Positions 42,639-51,809 of a stretch of 64,000 nucleotides of DNA are shown here, piece after piece. The DNA lies in assembly GCA_949285075.1 (NCBI GenBank), contig CASDXF010000002.1, forward strand, positions 44,755 to 108,754, written 5' to 3'. The notes under the pieces were generated by a model, which was not told the DNA's origin, did not search any database, and saw nothing but the letters and a program-made list of their open reading frames with translations. Origin of the DNA: an uncultured Bacteroides sp. GTDB lineage: Bacteria; Bacteroidota; Bacteroidia; Bacteroidales; Bacteroidaceae. Position 1 is the first letter of the stretch. Every line of letters starts with the position of its first letter. The position numbers and the translations under genes were made by a program.

Positions 42639-43448
42639 ATGAAATCAATTTTAGAGAACCGTCCGGCACTGGCTAAGGAGGTAAGCAAGGTAGCGGAAGT
42701 GGCCGGATATTTATGGCAGAAAGGATGGGCCGAACGCAACGGCGGCAACATAACGGTGAACATCACCGACTGCGTGGATGACGACATACGCCGGATGGAG
42801 CCGATTAGCGACGTGAAGCCCATCGGCGTAGCCTTGCCCCACCTGAAGGGCTGCTACTTCTATTGCAAGGGAACGAACCGTCGTATGCGCGACCTGGCCC
42901 GTGAACCGATGGAGAACGGCTCCGTCATCCGTATTCTGGACGACTGCGCCAGTTACGTGATTATAGCGGACAAGCCGGTGATGCCTACATCGGAGTTGCC
43001 TTCTCACCTGAGCGTGCACAATTACCTGATAGGCAAGGGGTCGCCTTATAAGGCTTCGCTTCATACCCACCCCATCGAGTTGGTGGCCATGTCGCATACC
43101 CGGAAGTTTCTGGAAAAGGATGTGGCGGGCACTTTGCTCTGGAGCATGATTCCGGAGACGAAAGCCTTCTGTCCTCGCGGACTGGGTATCGTGCCCTACC
43201 GCTTGGCGGGTTCGGTGGAACTGGCCTCGGCTACCATTGAAGAATTGGGCGACTATGATGTCGTGATGTGGGAGAAGCATGGCGTGTTCGCCGTCGACGG
43301 TGACATCCTGCAAGCCTTCGACCAAGTGGACGTGCTGAACAAGTCCGCCCAGATTTACATCGCGGCCAAGAATATGGGCTTCGAGCCGGACGGAATGAGT
43401 CAGGAGCAGATGAGAGAGATGAGCGTCGCTTTCAATTTGCCTAAATAA
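42639..43448 (+). CDS. rhaD: rhamnulose-1-phosphate aldolase
   Basis: A 269-residue class II aldolase that splits rhamnulose-1-phosphate into dihydroxyacetone phosphate and L-lactaldehyde. The zinc-binding histidines are in LHTHPIEL, and a third in VVMWEKHGVFAVDG; GGNITVNITD near the N-terminus binds phosphate. It starts 12 bp after rhaT. Confidence 0.96.
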   Translation: MKSILENRPALAKEVSKVAEVAGYLWQKGWAERNGGNITVNITDCVDDDIRRMEPISDVKPIGVALPHLKGCYFYCKGTNRRMRDLAREPMENGSVIRILDDCASYVIIADKPVMPTSELPSHLSVHNYLIGKGSPYKASLHTHPIELVAMSHTRKFLEKDVAGTLLWSMIPETKAFCPRGLGIVPYRLAGSVELASATIEELGDYDVVMWEKHGVFAVDGDILQAFDQVDVLNKSAQIYIAAKNMGFEPDGMSQEQMREMSVAFNLPK

Positions 43449-43482
43449 GACAAGAAAAGACCTTTAAAAGAAAGACATTATT

Positions 43483-44637
43483 ATGAATCGTATTATACTG
43501 AATGAAACATCTTATTTCGGAGCGGGTTGCCGGAGTATGATTGCGGTTGAGGCGGCTCGCCGCGGATTTAAGAAAGCGTTTTTTGTAACGGACAAGGACC
43601 TTATCAAATACGGTGTAGCGGCGGAAGTCATTAAAGTATTTGAGGAGAACCAGACTCCTTATGAGCTGTATAGTGACGTTAAGGCCAATCCGACCATCGC
43701 CAACGTGCAGAATGGGGTGGCGGCTTACAAGGCTTCGGGCGCCGACTTTATCGTGGCGTTGGGAGGAGGCTCCTCTATCGACACGGCGAAAGGCATCGGC
43801 ATTGTGGTGAATAATCCCGATTTTGCGGACGTGAAGTCGTTGGAGGGAGTGGCCGATACGAAATGCAAGGCGGTTCCCACCTTCGCGCTGCCCACTACGG
43901 CGGGTACCGCCGCGGAGGTGACCATCAACTACGTGATTATAGATGAGGAGGCCCGTAAGAAGATGGTCTGTGTCGACCCGAATGATATTCCCGCCGTGGC
44001 CATTGTTGACCCGGAGCTGATGTACTCGATGCCGAAAGGACTGACGGCCGCTACGGGAATGGACGCGCTGACTCACGCCATTGAGAGCTACATCACTCCC
44101 GGGGCTTGGGTAATGAGCGACATGTTCGAGCTGAAAGCCATCGAGATGATAGCCCAGCACCTGAAGGCCGCCGTCGAGAACGGTAAGGATACCGTTGCCC
44201 GTGAAGCCATGTCGCAGGCCCAGTATATCGCGGGCATGGGGTTCTCGAATGTGGGACTGGGCATCGTACATTCTATGGCGCATCCTTTGGGAGCCTTTTA
44301 CGATACGCCCCACGGGGTGGCCAACGCCTTGTTGCTGCCTTATGTCATGGAGTACAATGCGGAATCGCCGGCGGCTCCTAAATACATAAACATAGCGAAG
44401 GCGATGGGTGTGGATACGGAAGGAATGACCGAGGCCGAAGGAGTGAAGGCGGCGATAGAGGCGGTAAAGCGGCTTTCGCTGAGCATCGGCATTCCGCAGA
44501 AGCTGCGTGAGATTGATGTGAAGGAGGAGGACATTCCCGCCTTAGCGGTAGCGGCGTTCAACGACGTCTGTACGGGAGGCAACCCTCGTCCTACATCGGT
44601 AGAGGATATAGAGAAGCTGTATAGAAAGGCGTTTTAG
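43483..44637 (+). CDS. fucO: lactaldehyde reductase (iron-dependent alcohol dehydrogenase)
   Basis: A 384-residue group III alcohol dehydrogenase reducing L-lactaldehyde to 1,2-propanediol under anaerobic conditions. The nucleotide-binding loop VALGGGSSIDTAKGIGIV and the iron-binding histidines in GIVHSMAHPLGAFYDTPHGV are intact. It ends the rha operon, 34 bp after rhaD, and also serves fucose breakdown in organisms that have it. Confidence 0.95.
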   Translation: MNRIILNETSYFGAGCRSMIAVEAARRGFKKAFFVTDKDLIKYGVAAEVIKVFEENQTPYELYSDVKANPTIANVQNGVAAYKASGADFIVALGGGSSIDTAKGIGIVVNNPDFADVKSLEGVADTKCKAVPTFALPTTAGTAAEVTINYVIIDEEARKKMVCVDPNDIPAVAIVDPELMYSMPKGLTAATGMDALTHAIESYITPGAWVMSDMFELKAIEMIAQHLKAAVENGKDTVAREAMSQAQYIAGMGFSNVGLGIVHSMAHPLGAFYDTPHGVANALLLPYVMEYNAESPAAPKYINIAKAMGVDTEGMTEAEGVKAAIEAVKRLSLSIGIPQKLREIDVKEEDIPALAVAAFNDVCTGGNPRPTSVEDIEKLYRKAF

Positions 44638-44657
44638 TTAGAGGGTTATATGAAGGT

Positions 44658-44704
44658 GGAAAAGCGGGGGCGGCTTACAGGTTAGGCTGTCGCCGCTTTT
44701 TTGT
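44658..44704 (+). terminator. terminator of the rha operon
   Basis: AAAAGCGG (44660-44667) pairs with CCGCTTTT (44693-44700), with more G/C pairing inside, followed by TTGTTT. It lies about 20 bp after the fucO stop. Confidence 0.85.
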
Positions 44705-44823
44705 TTCAAAATCGGTTATTAAGAAACGCCATCGCTGCGTTTGATAGGGGCGAACGCAAGGCCATAACGCCATGTGTGCGAAGCGTTTTATTATCAGTCA
44801 TTTACTTCTCGCCTGAAAAATAG

Positions 44824-44889
44824 CCCTATTTCTCGCGAGCCGCTGCTCTGTTTCTCATGAGCCGTAGGGCTGTTTGTCGCGAGCCGTAG
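44824..44889. repeat. 22-bp palindromic repeat array H (CTCGCGAG family)
   Basis: Three 22-bp units (starts 44824, 44846, 44868) followed by GGCGAGCTGACAAATGGAGA. First unit identical to the first unit of array F at 33469. The gap 44638-45127 otherwise contains the operon terminator and the promoter of the GH127 gene. Confidence 0.85.
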
Positions 44890-45068
44890 GGCGAGCTGAC
44901 AAATGGAGAAAGTATAACGCGAATCCTTCTCATCGCGGAAGCGAAAAACACGCTCGAAAAGGTCCGCCGAAAGAGACCGGAAAGGGACTCAAAAGAGACC
45001 TGATTAAATTACTTAAATGCAAAATTTAAATGCTCTAATGGCCGATTGGGAGTTATGTAATGAAGGAG

Positions 45069-45099
45069 TTGGAAAACAGCGCTAAATTGCATATCTTTG
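45069..45099 (+). promoter_or_regulatory. promoter of the GH127 gene
   Basis: TTG at 45069-45071, 20 bp, then TATCTTTG at 45092-45099, a good Bacteroidetes promoter 28 bp before the start codon. Confidence 0.75.
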
Positions 45100-45127
45100 C
45101 CCGTCAATCAATAATTCATAATTATAA

Positions 45128-47623
45128 ATGTTACTGAAGATGAAGACAAACGCACTCATTGCATCATTTATCTCGTTGCTGTTTGCCTCGTGCGGCTCGA
45201 TGGACAAGCCGGAAAGCGCGGAGGTGCTTCAGCCGATTCCTTTCCAACAAGTGACGCTGGAAGACGACTTCTGGCTCCCTCGCCTGAAAACCCAAAAAGA
45301 GGTACTCGTTCCGTTCGCCTTAGACAAGGTTCGGCCTGCTATGGATAACTTGCGCAAGACGGGGAACTACTTGCGGGGAGTGAAGGACGAGCTTCCTTTC
45401 CCTCACCGCTATGTGGCTTCTAGCCTTTATAAGGTGATGGAGGGAGCCGCCTATCTGCTGACGCTGGAGAAAGACCCGGCATTGGAGCATACGATGGACA
45501 GCATCATAGACCTTATCGGCAAGGCCCAAGAGGAAGACGGCTATCTGTACGAGTCGCATACGACCGGAGTGTCGGCCCGTCACGAGGCTTGGGGAGGAGG
45601 AGGCATGGGCGACAAGCCCTACTCGTGGGTAGTCCATAGCCATGAACTTTACAATATGGGACATATGTACGAGGCGGCCGTGGCCTACTATCAGGCGACG
45701 GGGAAAGACCAGTGGCTGAAGATAGCCGAGAAGAACGCCCGTCACATCAACCACGTCTTTTTTGAGGGAGACCCTAAATACAATGGCGGGAAGCCGGTCA
45801 ATCAGGCGCCCGGGCATGAGGAAATAGAGTTGGCGTTGGTCAAACTGTTCCGGGCTACGGGAGACTCGCTCTATCTGGACATGGCGAAAAGGTTTATCGA
45901 CATCCGCGGAGTGACGTATAAGCCCGAAGGCGAAGGCGTGATGGCCCCAAGCTACGCTCAGCAGCATCAGCCGGTGCGCGAGCAGACGAAGGCCGTAGGC
46001 CATGCGGTCAGGGCCACTTACCTTTACGCAGGGATGGCCGACGTACTGGCGCAGACGGGGGACGAGACGCTGAAGCCGGCCCTCGACAGCATTTGGGCGA
46101 ATATCGTGGATACGCGTATGCACATCACCGGAGGGCTCGGGGCCGTTCATGGCATCGAAGGATTCGGCCCTGAATATGTCCTGCCCAATATGGATGCCTA
46201 TAACGAGACTTGCGCCGCCGTGGGTAACGTGTTGTTCAACTACCGGATGTTCCTTGCCGAGAAAGACGCTAAGTATGTTGACGTGGCGGAAGTGGCCCTA
46301 TATAATAATGTATTGGCCGGAGTGAACCTTGAGGGAAACAGGTTCTTCTACGTGAATCCGTTGGAGACCGACGGGCGCAAGGCTTTCAATCAAGGAATGA
46401 AAGGACGTTCGCCGTGGTTCGGTACGGCTTGCTGCCCTTCCAATATCGCCCGTTTGATTCCCCAGATACCGGGCATGATGTACGCTCATACCGGGGACGA
46501 GATTTACTGTACGCTTTACGCCGGTACGTCCACCGTCATTCCCTTGAAGTCGGGAAAGGTGCGGCTCCGTCAGGAGACGGATTACCCGTTCGGCGAGCTT
46601 ATCCGCTTTGAGGTTACGCCCGAGCAGGGTGAGCAGACCTTCGCTATGCGTTTCCGTATCCCAACGTGGGCGGGCCGGCAGTTTGTCCCCGGCGAGCTTT
46701 ATAGCTACCAGAACGACGAGCCGTCGGAGTGGAAAGTGACGCTGAACGGCGAGGAAGTGCCGGTGAAGCTGCGCAAAGGTTTTGTTACGATAAACCGGAC
46801 GTGGAAGGCGGGCGACAAGGTGGAGCTTCGCTTGCCTATGCCCGTCCGTTACAATAAGGCCATTCCCCAAGTAGAGGCGGACGTTGACCGCTTGTGTGTG
46901 ACGAAAGGGCCTTTGGTGTACTGCGCCGAGGCGGTGGACAATTCAGCCATGCCCGCCAGTTACGTGATAGCTCCGTCGTCCGCCGATGCCGATGTCCGTA
47001 AGGAGACGGAGGGCCTGCTGAAGAATATCGACTTTGTCACCATTCCCGCCCGTTCCGTGCAGGATGATAAGGTCAGCCGGCTGACGCTGGTGCCCTATTA
47101 CGCGTGGGATAACCGCGGAGACGGCGCGATGATTGTCTGGCTGTCGAACAATGATTCACTGGCGAAAGCCTCGGTTCCCGTCATGCCCGAGTATATCGCC
47201 GACGTTAAGGCGACCCATACGTTCGAGCAGGACGACGTTTACGCGATGGTGACCAATGGCTTCCCTTCCAGTTCGTTTGACACCTCCATTCCCCGTTGGA
47301 CCAGTTGGCCGCAGCGGGGGAAGGAGCAGACGGTCGAGTTGGTGCTGAAGCGTCCCCTTCGCTTGCAGAGTCTGTCCGTCTATTGGTACGACGACCGTGG
47401 AGGAGTGCAGGTGCCCAAGTCATGGAAACTGGAGTATAAGCGGAACGGAGAATGGCTTGACTTCCCCATCTACGTGACCGATGAATACCGGGTGCTGAAA
47501 GACCAGTATAACATGGTCCATCCGGGTGAGGACATTACCGCCGAGGCGCTTCGGATACGGATTACTCCTATCGCTGAGGCCGCGGCCGGTATTTTGAGTG
47601 TGCAGATAGAAGAGGCGAAGTGA
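45128..47623 (+). CDS. GH127-type beta-L-arabinofuranosidase lipoprotein
   Basis: An 831-residue lipoprotein with lipobox LLFASCGS. The DUF1680/GH127 catalytic toroid covers about residues 40-620, and a C-terminal discoidin-like domain (about 690-830, LQSLSVYWYDDRGGVQVPKS) follows. The zinc and catalytic residues of characterised HypBA1 are matched by Glu360 and Cys362 in NETCAAVGN and the vicinal Cys435-Cys436 in FGTACCPSN, so the enzyme should be active, with a cysteine nucleophile. Substrates are beta-L-arabinofuranosides as found in plant cell-wall glycans; the neighbouring rhamnose operon suggests pectin breakdown. An ATG four codons later is an alternative start. Confidence 0.9.
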   Translation: MLLKMKTNALIASFISLLFASCGSMDKPESAEVLQPIPFQQVTLEDDFWLPRLKTQKEVLVPFALDKVRPAMDNLRKTGNYLRGVKDELPFPHRYVASSLYKVMEGAAYLLTLEKDPALEHTMDSIIDLIGKAQEEDGYLYESHTTGVSARHEAWGGGGMGDKPYSWVVHSHELYNMGHMYEAAVAYYQATGKDQWLKIAEKNARHINHVFFEGDPKYNGGKPVNQAPGHEEIELALVKLFRATGDSLYLDMAKRFIDIRGVTYKPEGEGVMAPSYAQQHQPVREQTKAVGHAVRATYLYAGMADVLAQTGDETLKPALDSIWANIVDTRMHITGGLGAVHGIEGFGPEYVLPNMDAYNETCAAVGNVLFNYRMFLAEKDAKYVDVAEVALYNNVLAGVNLEGNRFFYVNPLETDGRKAFNQGMKGRSPWFGTACCPSNIARLIPQIPGMMYAHTGDEIYCTLYAGTSTVIPLKSGKVRLRQETDYPFGELIRFEVTPEQGEQTFAMRFRIPTWAGRQFVPGELYSYQNDEPSEWKVTLNGEEVPVKLRKGFVTINRTWKAGDKVELRLPMPVRYNKAIPQVEADVDRLCVTKGPLVYCAEAVDNSAMPASYVIAPSSADADVRKETEGLLKNIDFVTIPARSVQDDKVSRLTLVPYYAWDNRGDGAMIVWLSNNDSLAKASVPVMPEYIADVKATHTFEQDDVYAMVTNGFPSSSFDTSIPRWTSWPQRGKEQTVELVLKRPLRLQSLSVYWYDDRGGVQVPKSWKLEYKRNGEWLDFPIYVTDEYRVLKDQYNMVHPGEDITAEALRIRITPIAEAAAGILSVQIEEAK

Positions 47624-47649
47624 GGCTAGGCTGAAGCGTAACGATAGTG

Positions 47650-47690
47650 TGTCCGGGACGGTGAATTCGGTAGTCGTTCCGGACATTTTT
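47650..47690 (+). terminator. terminator of the GH127 gene
   Basis: TGTCCGGGACG and CGTTCCGGACA pair with one G-U, followed by TTTTT. Confidence 0.85.
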
Positions 47691-47723
47691 ATGCCCTTTT
47701 TCCTTTTTTGAAGAAAATATTCC

Positions 47724-47731
47724 TATTTTTG
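47724..47731 (+). promoter_or_regulatory. -7 box of the AraC regulator gene
   Basis: TATTTTTG, 31 bp before the start codon. A TTTG lies only 13 bp upstream, too close for a standard -33. Confidence 0.5.
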
Positions 47732-47762
47732 TGCGCATTCAAGAATATGAAAACACGGAGCT

Positions 47763-48662
47763 ATGGCGAATGTAGAGAATCAAGCGATAGAATTCAAATA
47801 TCTGATAGTAAGCGATACGGACCGTAAGTTTGGGCTATGGGTAAACACGGTGGGTTGCCAGTCAATTCCTCCGGGAGCTTCCTATCCGTCAAAGGAGCAT
47901 CCCTCGGGCTATTTCTTTAATGCGGAAAAGGGACGCGTGTTGCGTGAATATCAGTTAGTATACATTACGCGTGGCCGTGGCCTGTTCTCTTCTGAGTCTA
48001 CGTCGGAAAAGCAAGTTTGTAAGGGACGTCTAATGGTATTGTTCCCGGGGCAGTGGCATACTTACCGTCCGTTACGGCAGACGGGATGGACGGAATACTA
48101 TATCGGTTTTGAAGGGCCGGTGATAGACAGTCTGATAGCTGAATCCTTTTTATCTCGCAGACAGCAAGTATTGGAGGTAGGAGTGAACGAGGAACTGACC
48201 TCCCTTTTTTCCCGGGCTCTTAAGGTGGCGGAAGAAGATAAGATTTTCGCCCAACAGCACCTTGCCGGCATTGTACTTCACATCATCGGGCTTGTCTTGT
48301 CGGTGTCAAAGAATAAGGAATTTGAGATGAGCGATATTGACGTGAAGATAGAGCGGGCTAAAATCATCATGCACGAGAACGTGGCGGGCGATGTCGATCC
48401 GGAAGAAATTGCGATGAGGCTGAACATCAGCTATTCGTGGTTTCGGAGGGTGTTCAAGGAGTACACGGGATACTCGCCCGCTAGGTATTTTCAGGAGTTG
48501 AAGTTGCGCAAGGCGAAAGAACTGCTGATAGGGACCTCGCTGTCGGCAAAGGAGATATCCTATTTATTAGGCTTTCAGTCTTCCGAATATTTCTTTTCTT
48601 TCTTTAAGAGGCGCACGGGCTTTACGCCTTTAGGCTATCGCTCGTTCGAAAAGGAAGAGTAG
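47763..48662 (+). CDS. AraC-family regulator, candidate rhamnose regulator
   Basis: A 299-residue protein with an N-terminal cupin-like sugar-binding domain (about 20-170, LVYITRGRGLFSSEST) and two C-terminal helix-turn-helix motifs (about 195-295, MRLNISYSWFRRVFKEYTGY and ISYLLGFQSSEYFFSFFKRR). In Bacteroides thetaiotaomicron an AraC-type RhaR next to rhaBATD activates the rhamnose operon; this gene is in the corresponding place apart from the inserted GH127 gene, so it is a good candidate. The next two genes follow closely and may be in the same transcript. Confidence 0.88.
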   Translation: MANVENQAIEFKYLIVSDTDRKFGLWVNTVGCQSIPPGASYPSKEHPSGYFFNAEKGRVLREYQLVYITRGRGLFSSESTSEKQVCKGRLMVLFPGQWHTYRPLRQTGWTEYYIGFEGPVIDSLIAESFLSRRQQVLEVGVNEELTSLFSRALKVAEEDKIFAQQHLAGIVLHIIGLVLSVSKNKEFEMSDIDVKIERAKIIMHENVAGDVDPEEIAMRLNISYSWFRRVFKEYTGYSPARYFQELKLRKAKELLIGTSLSAKEISYLLGFQSSEYFFSFFKRRTGFTPLGYRSFEKEE

Positions 48663-48687
48663 AATTCTTTTTATTTTAGCATAATTT

Positions 48688-49515
48688 ATGGATAGGGACA
48701 ATAGCGACTTGGCGTTACACAGGAAGGTTCTTGAGTACTGCAATCATTACGAGTATTTGACGAACGGAGAAGAAAATGAGTATGACACCACGAAGGGATA
48801 TTGTGCTACTCATTGGCCCGGATACATTACGGTCGATTTAGAGCAGGTTTGCGACCTGAGATTGATTGCCTTTCAGCTGTGGGATTTTGAAGACGCCAAG
48901 AATATATATGAACGCAAGGAAGAATGTACAAATCAGGTTTACGCTTACCGGCTGCTCTGTTCCGTTGACAGGCGCAATTGGCAAGTGATATACGATACGT
49001 CCGGTTCGTTAAGGAAATACCGGAAAGGATGGCAGGCTTTTCAGTTCCGTGAAGCTTGTTCGGCTCGCTATATACGCATTCACGCTGTTCATAATTTGCG
49101 TAACTCGGGTTTTCATGTCGTACGTCTGCATGCTTTTCAAAGGTTAGCGGAGGAATATCTCAGAGGAGATATGCATTTGTGCGGGCCGGCTTTTGAGTGG
49201 GAGTTGGGTGATGCCTATCCTTTGGCCAACCAACTATTGGATCTTTCCGGTCGCATTCAGGATGTCATGTCCAAGACGAAAATGGACTCGGAGCTGAAGA
49301 GTAAGTATTTGCGTGTTGTAGACTATCTGTTCGAGAAGTCAAAAGAACTGGATGCAGTGAACGGTAAGGTGGATGAGCTTCGTAAACTAATCTCCGAGCC
49401 GGTGAGCAAGAAACTGAAAAGGGATTTCAAGAAGAATGCTGTAGATGGTATAGTAGGAGTTGGGTTGACGGTAGTGTCGTTTATTATTTGGCTGATAATT
49501 CTTTTTATAGAGTGA
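48688..49515 (+). CDS. tail-anchored discoidin-like protein 1
   Basis: A 275-residue protein without a signal peptide. Residues about 15-160 resemble a discoidin (F5/8 type C) domain: YITVDLEQVCDLRLIAFQLW, YRLLCSVDRRNWQVIYD and ARYIRIHAVHN. A helical, probably coiled-coil part follows (about 185-240), then a basic stretch KKLKRDFKKNAVDG and a single hydrophobic helix at the very C-terminus (about 252-274). By the positive-inside rule the discoidin domain should be in the cytoplasm, unusual for a domain known for binding extracellular glycans. The following gene is a paralogue 1 bp downstream. Function unknown. Confidence 0.8.
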   Translation: MDRDNSDLALHRKVLEYCNHYEYLTNGEENEYDTTKGYCATHWPGYITVDLEQVCDLRLIAFQLWDFEDAKNIYERKEECTNQVYAYRLLCSVDRRNWQVIYDTSGSLRKYRKGWQAFQFREACSARYIRIHAVHNLRNSGFHVVRLHAFQRLAEEYLRGDMHLCGPAFEWELGDAYPLANQLLDLSGRIQDVMSKTKMDSELKSKYLRVVDYLFEKSKELDAVNGKVDELRKLISEPVSKKLKRDFKKNAVDGIVGVGLTVVSFIIWLIILFIE

Positions 49516-49516
49516 G

Positions 49517-50551
49517 ATGGAGAACAGAAACTATTTAGAGCCGAATCCGAATCTCGTCATATTCGACTCGGACGGGAACGTTTCCGGACGTTCCGATTCA
49601 ATCGAGGGCTTAGTTCGTTTAGAAGGCGAAGGGGCCGAGAAGAGAGTCTCTCGTTATGATTCGAAGGAGGGGTTTCATAAAATAACCAATCCGGGGTGGA
49701 TTATATTCGACTTGGGACAGGAGGAAGAGATATCCTATATCCGCTTTCTTCTGTGGGATAATTGCGGGGCCGGCAAGAAGCAGCCAAGCAGACGCAAGTA
49801 CCTCTACCGCCTGTTGATAGCCGGTGAGATTTCGGCGGAAGAGAGCGGCGGGCGGGCATTGAAGTGGGAGGCCGTGTACGACACGCTATATAACGGGAGC
49901 AATGGATGGCAGGAGTTCTTCTTCGAGTCTGCGCCTAAGCGGATTCGCTACATCAAGCTGCACCTTTTCTACAATACGCGGAACGAGTATACGCATCTTG
50001 TAAACATTCAGGCCTATCCGTATCCTACCCGGCAACTGTACAACTACTCGAAGGGCATAGTAGACGAGCCGCCGCGGAAGCGAAGGTGGAGGCTATGGGG
50101 CAAGAAAGAGGGTGAGAGGGTGGAGATGGCTTTTCCTATCCACGGACTCATCAATAACCGGATTATCTTAGGGTATCAAGGCGAGGATTTGGAGTGCGGC
50201 ATTTCATTGAGCATATACGAGCGGGTATCGCAGATGCTTGGGCAGCTTACGGACTCCACTCCCGAGCTGTCCCACATCAAGACGGAGATTGACGAGAGAC
50301 TGAAGGAACTGTATTCGATAGATAAGGAATTGCAGTGTTTCCAGCATTCTATCTACTATCCCGTGGCGAGGGACATGAAGAGGCAGCGCATCAGGCTGCG
50401 GACGATTGCCGTATTCTCTTCGATGGCTTTGGCGCTTTCTATTTTTCAGTGTATCTTCGACTTGAATACGTTGTTCACGGCTCCGGCCGTCCAGCGGTGG
50501 TGGCTCGGAATAATCCAGTTCTTTGAAGAATTATTCGCAGGCAACGTGTAG
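49517..50551 (+). CDS. tail-anchored discoidin-like protein 2
   Basis: A 344-residue paralogue of the preceding protein, again with no signal peptide. A discoidin-like domain (about 1-170) has WIIFDLGQEEEISYIRFLLW, YRLLIAGEI and IRYIKLHLFYNTRNEYTHLV. A basic linker PPRKRRWRLWGKKEGER, a helical region (about 225-280), and a hydrophobic helix near 298-318 with a second weak one near the end follow. The repeated architecture and near-overlap of the two genes suggest that the products form a hetero-complex at the inner face of the membrane. Function unknown. Confidence 0.8.
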   Translation: MENRNYLEPNPNLVIFDSDGNVSGRSDSIEGLVRLEGEGAEKRVSRYDSKEGFHKITNPGWIIFDLGQEEEISYIRFLLWDNCGAGKKQPSRRKYLYRLLIAGEISAEESGGRALKWEAVYDTLYNGSNGWQEFFFESAPKRIRYIKLHLFYNTRNEYTHLVNIQAYPYPTRQLYNYSKGIVDEPPRKRRWRLWGKKEGERVEMAFPIHGLINNRIILGYQGEDLECGISLSIYERVSQMLGQLTDSTPELSHIKTEIDERLKELYSIDKELQCFQHSIYYPVARDMKRQRIRLRTIAVFSSMALALSIFQCIFDLNTLFTAPAVQRWWLGIIQFFEELFAGNV

Positions 50552-50554
50552 GGG

Positions 50555-51075
50555 AAAATGTTCTGTTTTTAAGATTTTCCCTCAAAACAGGCCTGCTGAA
50601 ATTTTCATTCTAGGTGGCCCGGAGGCATAAAAAGGGCGTAAAAAGCGTATATTTTCAAGGGAAAGAACGCGTAAAAGCGTGCTTTGGAGGCGACGGAGAA
50701 GGGAAATCTGGCGTGAAGCGCGGCGCTATCTCTCGTGAGCCGTAGCGCTGTTTCTCGTGAGCCGTGGCCTTTTCTCTTGTGAGCTATAGTCCTTTTTCGC
50801 AAATAAGGCGGGAATTTTCCGCTTTTCAGCCTCTAATTGCTCTCATTTTCGGTGCGAGGTGAGAGTGTCGTTTCTCTTCTGTTTTAGATTATGAGGCGTT
50901 AAAAAGATGCGATTTCAAGTTTTGCTCTATTCAAAAGACGCGTATGTGGCTGTTTTTCCAACGGTGTGAATTTCGCTAGTGCCGTAAAAACGCCTTCTTT
51001 TCGTTCGGGCTGTATTCCAGTCGGAATTATCGCGTTCTGGAGGCATCAGGATGTTCCGTTTTTCAGCATGGTCAT
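50555..51075 (+). repeat. dispersed ~520-bp non-coding repeat, copy R2
   Basis: Starts AAAATGTTCTGTTTTTAAGA right after the discoidin-like gene and ends near GGATGTTCCGTTTTTCAGCA. It aligns with R3 and with the reverse complement of R1, including the TCGGAATTATCGCGTTCTGG block at 51031-51050 and the internal 22-bp array. With the promoter at 51252 this accounts for most of the gap 50552-51510. Confidence 0.8.
50723..50788. repeat. 22-bp palindromic repeat array I (CTCGTGAG variant)
   Basis: Three 22-bp units (starts 50723, 50745, 50767) with core CTCGTGAG, then CTTGTGAG, inside repeat R2. Confidence 0.8.
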
Positions 51076-51251
51076 TTTTTAAGATGCCGATGGAATGAGC
51101 CGTCAAGGATCTCGTCGCTCGGTCATTCTTTTTTCCGGTTGGATGGGTGCGGGAGAAGGGTGGGTTTATCCCGTATGCGGTATGGTAGAGTTTGGGAAAA
51201 AGTTTCAACGAACTTTTTTGAACATACAGGTGAAAAAAGTTTGAAAAAATA

Positions 51252-51281
51252 TTGCATTGTTATGGAAAATACATAATTTTG
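51252..51281 (+). promoter_or_regulatory. promoter of the winged-helix gene pair
   Basis: TTG at 51252-51254, 19 bp, TAATTTTG at 51274-51281. It implies a leader of about 220 nt before the first winged-helix gene. Confidence 0.7.
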
Positions 51282-51465
51282 CGCTTAACTAATAGGAGTT
51301 AAAGTGTTTTATTGATAATTTAAAGCGTTTAGCTGATTTCTGTGTTAGAGAAAAGTCGAAAAGTATCTATGGACACGAGAAAGGCAGTTACACGCCATTC
51401 GCTATTATTTGCGGAGGGCGTTTTCTGTACGTGTTCAAGGGTTTCGACTCCCTCTCTAACGACAG

Positions 51466-51490
51466 GAAAATGCTCTACCGCATTTTTTAT
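51466..51490 (+). terminator. terminator-like hairpin in the leader of the winged-helix gene
   Basis: AAAATGC (51467) pairs with GCATTTT (51480) around TCTACC, followed by TT. It lies 20 bp before the start codon, upstream of an unusually strong ribosome binding site AAAGGAGGTG (51497-51506). It may be an attenuator or may simply shape the leader. Confidence 0.5.
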
Positions 51491-51510
51491 GTCCTTAAAG
51501 GAGGTGTGTC

Positions 51511-51723
51511 ATGGAAAAAGAAAGAGCTAATATTGGATTGAATGCCGGAAAGGTTTGGCATAAATTGAACGAAACGGGTCGGATTACGATTCCGAAACTG
51601 GCCTTGAAACTTAAGTTGGGAGTAGAGGAGACGACTTTAGCCGTCGGTTGGCTCGCCCGAGAAAATAAAGTGACTGTTGAGCGTAAGGACGGTTTGTTAT
51701 ATGTTTGCAATGATGTCCGATAG
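51511..51723 (+). CDS. small winged-helix protein (DUF2582/PF10771-like) 1
   Basis: A 70-residue single-domain winged-helix protein: NIGLNAGKVWHKLNETGRIT, then a recognition-helix region ETTLAVGWLARENKV and a beta wing VERKDGLLYVC. Such proteins are common in Bacteroidales, with no established function. A rare, near-perfect Shine-Dalgarno sequence (AAAGGAGGTG) precedes the ATG, which suggests high expression. A paralogue follows 86 bp downstream. Confidence 0.85.
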   Translation: MEKERANIGLNAGKVWHKLNETGRITIPKLALKLKLGVEETTLAVGWLARENKVTVERKDGLLYVCNDVR

Positions 51724-51809
51724 TTGGGCGTCGGCTTTATTCTCTTCGAGTTTGCGGTGAACCATTTTTTTTATGATTTTAGTTGTGAATATAAAATAAC
51801 GTTAAGGGT

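Noticed and set aside
51440-51475. tRNA or tmRNA T-arm
   Set aside because: TTCAAGGGTTTCGACTCCCT resembles a T-arm, but stem pairing is poor and no acceptor, D-arm or anticodon arm can be built around it.
51342-51530. 62-residue open frame overlapping the first winged-helix gene
   Set aside because: It overlaps the leader, hairpin and strong ribosome binding site of the next gene, has no family resemblance and an unlikely composition; treated as leader RNA.
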